From contig NZ_LR134533.1 in the NCBI RefSeq assembly GCF_900638685.1, positions 372,001-436,000 on the forward strand: DNA of 64,000 nt. Direction: 5' to 3'. This stretch comes from Neisseria weaveri (lineage in GTDB: Bacteria; Pseudomonadota; Gammaproteobacteria; Burkholderiales; Neisseriaceae). The notes under the pieces were generated by a model. The model had not been told where the DNA came from, did not search any database, and saw only the letters and a list, made by a program, of their open reading frames with translations. Both the position numbers and the translations under genes were made by a program. Below, piece by piece: positions 59,576 through 64,000 of this stretch; positions within the stretch are counted from its first letter, which is position 1, and every line of letters begins with the position of its first letter.

Positions 59576-60067
59576 TCAGATTCTCAAAATACGCTCACCA
59601 CGGCCGATTCCTGCAGCCCCTGTGCGGACAGTTTCTAAAATCAAAGCCTTACCGACTGTTTCCAAGAAAGAATCCAACTTATCGCTGGTTCCGGTAACTT
59701 CAACAGTATAGGTCTTGTCGGTTACATCCACGACTTGACCACGATAAATTTCGGTTAAGCGTAACATTTCATCCCGGTCTTTACCCAAAGCTCGGATTTT
59801 TACCAACATCAATTCACGTTCAACGAAACGGCTTTCGTTCAGATCGACGACTTTGACCACTTCAATCAATTTATTCAATTGCTTGGTAATTTGCTCGATA
59901 ACATCGTCATCTCCGTGCGTGACGATAGTCATACGTGACAAAGTCCGATCTTCCGTCGCTGCAACCGACAAAGAATCGATATTGTAATCACGCGCTGAAA
60001 ACAAACCGACTACACGGCTCATTGCACCCGATTCATTTTCCATCAGAATAGATAAAATATGTCTCAC
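59576..60067 (-). CDS. ilvH: acetolactate synthase small (regulatory) subunit
   Basis: The 163-residue regulatory subunit has an N-terminal ACT domain (MRHILSILMENESGAMSRVVGLFSARDYNIDSL) that binds valine and a C-terminal ACT-like domain (from about residue 85). Its start codon overlaps the stop of the large-subunit gene by four bases (ATGA), which secures balanced synthesis. Confidence 0.96.
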   Translation of the reverse strand: MRHILSILMENESGAMSRVVGLFSARDYNIDSLSVAATEDRTLSRMTIVTHGDDDVIEQITKQLNKLIEVVKVVDLNESRFVERELMLVKIRALGKDRDEMLRLTEIYRGQVVDVTDKTYTVEVTGTSDKLDSFLETVGKALILETVRTGAAGIGRGERILRI

Positions 60068-61845
60068 GGCACACTCCTTGTATCATAGTCTCTGTCGGTT
60101 ACATCATTTACGTCACTGTCTGCTTTGGTTTCACGCATGTGTGGCGGCAATACCATCTCATCCAAACCTTTGCCGTTACCCACCATAGGGAACACGTTTT
60201 GTTTTTTGTCGGTAATGAAATCCAAGAAAACGAATCGATCTTTCAAAGCCAATGCTTCACGCAACGCACCTTCCACATCAGAAGCTTTTTCGATTCTCAT
60301 ACCCACATGACCGTATGCTTCCGCCAATTTCACAAAGTCGGGCAACGAATCAAAATAGGTTTCGGATTCACGGTTGCTGTAGTAAAGCTCCTGCCACTGG
60401 CGAACCATACCTAAATAGCCGTTATTCAAGCAGATAGTCTTAATCGGCAATTTATACTGTAAACAAGTAGAAAGTTCTTGAATATTCATTTGAATAGAAC
60501 CCTCACCGGTAATGCAGCATACGTCTTTTGTCGGATCGGCCAAATAAGCACCCATGGCATAAGGCAAGCCCACCCCCATCGTACCGAGACCGCCTGAATT
60601 TAACCATTGGCGCGGTCTTTGAAACGGATAATATTGGGCGGCAAACATTTGATGTTGGCCGACATCGGAAGTAATAATGGCATCATTATTTGTGACTTCT
60701 GCCAATGTTCTAATCACCATCTGCGGCAAAATAACATCGCTTTCGGTTTCAGGAATGCGCAAACAATCCCTGCCGCGCCATTGCTCAACGGTAGTCCACC
60801 ATTTTCCTAAAGCCGCTTCGTTTAAAGACAGCTCCTGCTTCTTCCAAATGCCGATCATTTCTTTCAAAACATTCTTAACATCGCCAACAATCGGCACATC
60901 TGCTTTAACACGTTTTGAAATACTGGAAGGATCGATATCGATATGAATGATTTTCTTCGGTTTTTCAAAAAATTTGCTTGGAACCGATACGACACGGTCA
61001 TCAAACCTTGCACCGACCGCCAATACTACATCGGCGCTATTCATAGCCAAGTTCGCTTCATATGTACCGTGCATACCCAACATACCCAGATACTGTTTGT
61101 GGGTAGAAGGATAAGCTCCCAAACCCATCAAAGTACCCGTACAGGGGGCGCCGGTCAGTTGCACGAACTCAATCAGTTCTTGCGAAGCATTACTGAGAAC
61201 CACGCCACCGCCAAAATAAATAATCGGGCGTTTGGCAGCACTCAACATCTGCATAGCTTTTTTAATTTGTCCGGTATGGCCGTTGGTTACCGGCTGATAA
61301 GAACGGATAAAGATATCTTCCTGAGGATAACTGAATTTGGCCGTAGCCTGCGTCACATCTTTCGCAATATCGACTACTACCGGACCAGGACGGCCGCTAC
61401 GGGCGATTTGGAAAGCCTTTTTGATGGTGTCCGTCAAATCATTGATATTGGTTACTAAAAAGTTATGCTTCACACAAGGGCGCGAAACACCAACCATATC
61501 GATTTCCTGGAAAGCATCACTACCGATAGCCGGCGTACCAACCTGCCCTGAAATCACTACCAAAGGAATAGAATCCGTATAAGCCGTAGCAATACCGGTA
61601 ATCGCATTCGTCGCTCCGGGGCCTGATGTCACCAAAGCCACGCCTACTTTTCCGCTGGTACGCGCATAAGCATCTGCAGCATGCACTGCTGCCTGCTCGT
61701 GTCTGACCAAAATATGCTTGAATTTGTTTAATTGGAACAATGCGTCATAAATTTCAAGAACCGCACCGCCGGGATAACCGAAAACGTACTCAACATTCTC
61801 AGCTTTGAGACTCTGTACGAGTATTTGTGCACCTGATAATTGCAT
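60064..61845 (-). CDS. ilvI: acetolactate synthase large (catalytic) subunit
   Basis: A 593-residue thiamine-diphosphate enzyme that condenses pyruvate with pyruvate or 2-oxobutanoate. Visible are the catalytic glutamate in VRHEQAAVHAADAYAR, TSGPGATNAITGIATAY, the FAD region GTLMGLGAYPSTHKQYLGML and the ThDP-Mg motif GEGSIQMNIQELSTCLQYKL ... NNGYLGMVRQWQ. An AAGAGG ribosome site precedes the ATG. The 382-base upstream stretch has no Ile/Val/Leu-rich leader peptide that I can find, so attenuation is not indicated. The symbol ilvI or ilvB is equally fitting. Confidence 0.96.
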   Translation of the reverse strand: MQLSGAQILVQSLKAENVEYVFGYPGGAVLEIYDALFQLNKFKHILVRHEQAAVHAADAYARTSGKVGVALVTSGPGATNAITGIATAYTDSIPLVVISGQVGTPAIGSDAFQEIDMVGVSRPCVKHNFLVTNINDLTDTIKKAFQIARSGRPGPVVVDIAKDVTQATAKFSYPQEDIFIRSYQPVTNGHTGQIKKAMQMLSAAKRPIIYFGGGVVLSNASQELIEFVQLTGAPCTGTLMGLGAYPSTHKQYLGMLGMHGTYEANLAMNSADVVLAVGARFDDRVVSVPSKFFEKPKKIIHIDIDPSSISKRVKADVPIVGDVKNVLKEMIGIWKKQELSLNEAALGKWWTTVEQWRGRDCLRIPETESDVILPQMVIRTLAEVTNNDAIITSDVGQHQMFAAQYYPFQRPRQWLNSGGLGTMGVGLPYAMGAYLADPTKDVCCITGEGSIQMNIQELSTCLQYKLPIKTICLNNGYLGMVRQWQELYYSNRESETYFDSLPDFVKLAEAYGHVGMRIEKASDVEGALREALALKDRFVFLDFITDKKQNVFPMVGNGKGLDEMVLPPHMRETKADSDVNDVTDRDYDTRSVP

Positions 61846-62227
61846 GAAGACCTCTTTTGTATCACATGTAAACCAATAGGAATTGCCGGCTTCGCCACTG
61901 CACCTTTAATGCTGTTTTCATGAGCAACGATTTAGGGTACGCGCATCACAAAAACCCGGCGACAACATGAGCAATTCAATCAATTGATTCAGATGTCTGA
62001 GAGTTTATCGAAGAATAATAAAGAAATGACAAGATAACGCAATCCCAGCTGCCAAAGCAAGCAGGAAAAGGCCTTTTTTGAAAAAAACAGTTAAAATTTA
62101 GTATTAGTATATGATTTTTATAGAATAAAATTGTTAACAATATTCATAACAAATAAAAAATAAAGGATAAAACACAGTCTGCAATTTTAGCAAACAACCG
62201 CTTTATCCTTTATTTTCATATTTTCTT
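61846..62227. other. intergenic region between ilvI and tRNA-Arg
   Basis: No coding or RNA gene is supported in these 382 bases. They hold an AT-rich inverted repeat (62157-62216) behind the tRNA and presumably the ilvI promoter; I could not choose among several weak -10 boxes. Confidence 0.5.
62157..62216 (-). terminator. 15-bp inverted repeat behind tRNA-Arg
   Basis: AAAATAAAGGATAAA (62157-62171) and TTTATCCTTTATTTT (62202-62216) pair perfectly over a 30-base loop, starting 12 bases past the tRNA 3' end, with T-rich sequence on the minus-strand side. A long loop makes it an atypical terminator. Confidence 0.6.
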
Positions 62228-62303
62228 TGGCGCACCCAACAGGGATCGAACCTGTGACCTCCAGCTTCGGAAACTGACACTCTTCCAACTGAGCTATGGG
62301 TGC
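62228..62303 (-). tRNA. tRNA-Arg (anticodon CCG)
   Basis: On the minus strand the 76-base cloverleaf starts GCACCCATAGCTCAGTTGG and ends with an encoded CCA. The acceptor GCACCCA pairs with TGGGTGC, the anticodon loop is TTCCGAA (anticodon CCG) and the T arm holds CAGGTTCGATCCCTG. Two GT pairs occur in the anticodon stem. It decodes CGG. Confidence 0.94.
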
Positions 62304-62447
62304 GGAAAGAGAAAGATTAACCTAAAAAAATAAAAATGGCAAAATTTTTTTGTCGTAAATGCACACACTTTCGTTCTCTGAAAGTCCAATTAAATTGTCC
62401 TCCCTCAAAAAATTACATTTTATTTGACATAAAGAAGGCATTAAAGA

Positions 62448-62476
62448 TTGGAAAGCCCTTGCGAATTCAGTATAAT
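62448..62476 (+). promoter_or_regulatory. sigma-70 promoter of the cytochrome c5 gene
   Basis: TTGGAA at 62448-62453 and TATAAT at 62471-62476 are 17 bases apart, 81 bases before the ATG. Confidence 0.65.
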
Positions 62477-62557
62477 CCAGCAAATTATTGTTAATATGAA
62501 TTAACAAAATTCAATAACATTTTCGTCACAACTACCAAAAACGGCGAGGCCAACCAA

Positions 62558-63382
62558 ATGAATCAACTTAACAACCATAAAGCCCAAGGGTCGGCATTAA
62601 CCACCCTGCTTGGCGGTATCGTTATTTTACTTGCAGTATTGTTTTTCCTGGTAAAACTAGCCAGCAGCGGTTACTACAGCGATGTAGAAGCAAGCACGCC
62701 TTCTGCTACTGAAACACGTATTATGCCTGTCGGCAATATCGTCATGGGCGACGGAACACCTATCGGCGAGCGTACCGGCGAGCAAATTTTCAATAAAGTA
62801 TGTATTCAATGCCACGCTTCCGACAGCATTGTTGCCAATGCGCCCCGCCTAACCAACAACGGAGATTGGGCTCCCCGTATTGCACAAGGTTTCGACACCC
62901 TGTTCAAACATGCCTTGGAAGGTTTCAACACTATGCCCGCCAAAGGCGGCGCGTCTGACCTGACTGACGACGAATTGAAACGTGCCATCGTTTACATGAC
63001 CAACCAATCAGGCGGTAATTTTGCCGAACCTGCCGCAGGTGCTGCCGCAGCCGAAAGTACCGAAGGCCAACAAGAAGCTGCGCCTGCAGCAGAAGAAAGC
63101 TCCGCCGTCAGCGCCGACGGTCAAAAAGTATTCGAAACAGCTTGCTTTGCCTGCCATAATGCCAACTCAGCCATTCCCAATGCTCCCCGATTAACCAATA
63201 AAGACGATTGGGCTCCACGCATCAAACAAGGCAAAGAAACTTTATTCAAACATGCCTTGGAAGGCTTTACCGGTCCTAAAGGCGGCGTAATGCCACCTAA
63301 AGGCGGCAATACCAGCCTGAGCGATGATGAAGTTAAAGCTGCTGTGCTGTACATGGTTAACCAGTCAGGCGGCAAACTCTAA
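62558..63382 (+). CDS. membrane-anchored di-heme cytochrome c5
   Basis: A 274-residue protein with an N-terminal membrane helix (LLGGIVILLAVLFFLVKLAS) that stays uncleaved, and two homologous class I cytochrome c domains of the c5/c555 type with haem sites CIQCH (82-86) and CFACH (196-200). Each domain has APRLTN..DWAPRI and a distal methionine (MPAKGG; MPPKGG). The domains are joined by an Ala/Glu-rich linker (about 155-185). In Neisseria such a c5 passes electrons from the bc1 complex to cbb3 oxidase and to nitrite reductase AniA. The domains are clearly an internal duplication. A single-gene unit with its own promoter and terminator. Confidence 0.94.
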   Translation: MNQLNNHKAQGSALTTLLGGIVILLAVLFFLVKLASSGYYSDVEASTPSATETRIMPVGNIVMGDGTPIGERTGEQIFNKVCIQCHASDSIVANAPRLTNNGDWAPRIAQGFDTLFKHALEGFNTMPAKGGASDLTDDELKRAIVYMTNQSGGNFAEPAAGAAAAESTEGQQEAAPAAEESSAVSADGQKVFETACFACHNANSAIPNAPRLTNKDDWAPRIKQGKETLFKHALEGFTGPKGGVMPPKGGNTSLSDDEVKAAVLYMVNQSGGKL

Positions 63383-63402
63383 TCTGCTTTTGTTCTAAAA
63401 AT

Positions 63403-63435
63403 AAAGTGCACTATTTTAAGATAGTGCACTTTTTT
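63403..63435 (+). terminator. rho-independent terminator after cytochrome c5
   Basis: AAAGTGCACTAT and ATAGTGCACTTT form a perfect 12-bp stem with loop TTTAAG and a T run. Confidence 0.93.
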
Positions 63436-63502
63436 ATTTATTACTCAAGAGAAAAATAACGCTAAAATACTTTCTTAATTTTTCAGACGGCCTCTATCAA
63501 TC

Positions 63503-64000
63503 ATGGACAAACAGCGCTATATCGGATTAATGTCGGGAACCAGTATGGACGGCGTCGATGCCGTACTCGTTAGCATGAAAGGTTCTCAATGGCACCGGGC
63601 AGAGGCACACAGCTTCTTACCTTATTCAGGCCGTCTGAAACAAGAATTGCTGAATCTTCAAAATACCGGAATTAACGAACTGCACCGAAGCATGATATTG
63701 GCTCAAGAATTAAGCCTACTGTATGCAGAAGCCGTTGACCTATTGCTTCAACAGACCCATCTCCAACCCGCAAACATTACAGCATTAGGCTGCCACGGCC
63801 AGACCATCCGCCATGCCCCTGAAAACGGCTACAGCATCCAACTGGTCAATCTTCCGCTTCTTGCCGAAAAAACCGGTATTTTTACTATTGGCGATTTCCG
63901 TAGCCGCGATATCGCTTCAGGTGGACAAGGCGCTCCTTTAGTACCCGCCTTCCATCAAGCCGTTTTCCAACACCCTGATGAAACTAGAGTATTACTGAAT
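63503..64000 (+). CDS. anmK: anhydro-N-acetylmuramic acid kinase, 3' end beyond window
   Basis: AnmK phosphorylates and opens 1,6-anhydro-MurNAc during recycling of cell wall fragments. The first 166 residues are in the window: MDKQRYIGLMSGTSMDGVDA is the conserved ATP-binding start, GCHGQTIRHAPENGYSIQLV holds the substrate site, and TGIFTIGDFRSRDIASGGQG the catalytic region. A DUS 12 bases upstream (63481-63492) and one inside (63630, SGRLKQ) are present. Confidence 0.96.
   Translation, partial: MDKQRYIGLMSGTSMDGVDAVLVSMKGSQWHRAEAHSFLPYSGRLKQELLNLQNTGINELHRSMILAQELSLLYAEAVDLLLQQTHLQPANITALGCHGQTIRHAPENGYSIQLVNLPLLAEKTGIFTIGDFRSRDIASGGQGAPLVPAFHQAVFQHPDETRVLLN

Noticed and set aside
61846..62100. 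Branched-chain amino acid leader peptide or attenuator before ilvI
   Set aside because: No short frame rich in Ile, Val or Leu and no terminator/antiterminator pair was found.

Overview
The window is chromosomal DNA of a Neisseria species. The tmRNA carries the tag ANDETYALAA known from Neisseria, the gene order and proteins are neisserial, and the DNA uptake sequence (DUS) occurs dozens of times. Most copies read AGGCCGTCTGAA, the AG form of the 12-mer rather than the AT form (ATGCCGTCTGAA) usual in meningococcus and gonococcus. This points to a commensal or animal-associated lineage; I cannot name the species.

Layout. 1-2.1 kb: end of a DUF1841 gene, tmRNA, tRNA-Pro(GGG), then an AT-rich, DUS-free stretch with an ADP-ribosylglycohydrolase. 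2.1-9.5 kb, minus strand: the translation block thrS-infC-rpmI-rplT-pheS-pheT-ihfA in the order known from E. coli. 9.7-14.8 kb: tgt, a glutaredoxin-like protein, an M14 carboxypeptidase and a membrane protein of the 'site-specific recombinase' family. 14.8-18.3 kb: pqiABC. 18.3-22.2 kb: an iron-type ABC importer with a divergently transcribed binding protein. 22.4-27.4 kb: ileS, a YidB-like gene, a tandem array of 16 DUS copies, ruvX and algH. 27.6-34 kb: EnvC-like amidase activator, CtpA protease, purN, a DUF3108 protein, an RsmB-type methyltransferase and grxD. 34.3-46.7 kb: tRNA-Thr, a spermidine-synthase-like protein, a hydrolase, waaF, hemC-hemD-hemX-hemY, ilvA, a PBP5/6-type carboxypeptidase, hemA and a YdcH protein. 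47-49.5 kb: nitroreductase and glyA. 49.9-54.5 kb: a decayed transferrin receptor locus, tbpB-tbpA. 54.6-64 kb: an MFS carrier, aldehyde dehydrogenase, ilvI-ilvH / ilvC, tRNA-Arg(CCG), di-heme cytochrome c5 and the start of anmK.

The main themes are housekeeping: aminoacyl-tRNA synthesis and ribosome assembly, tetrapyrrole synthesis (hemA, hemC, hemD, hemX, hemY), branched-chain amino acids (ilvA, ilvI, ilvH, ilvC) and envelope maintenance (pqi, envC, ctpA, PBP5/6, waaF, anmK). DUS pairs form hairpins at most gene ends and double as terminators; single copies sit inside at least fifteen coding regions and in one case provide a stop codon.

The strongest observations are the perfect 17-bp-period array of 16 DUS copies next to a 26-bp perfect hairpin (26083-26390), and the tbpBA locus. 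The latter is nearly full length but carries two in-frame nonsense codons, a one-base shift in an A tract, and a second A-tract shift that separates the tbpB ribosome binding site from its signal peptide. No insertion sequence, prophage, CRISPR array or Correia-type element was seen.
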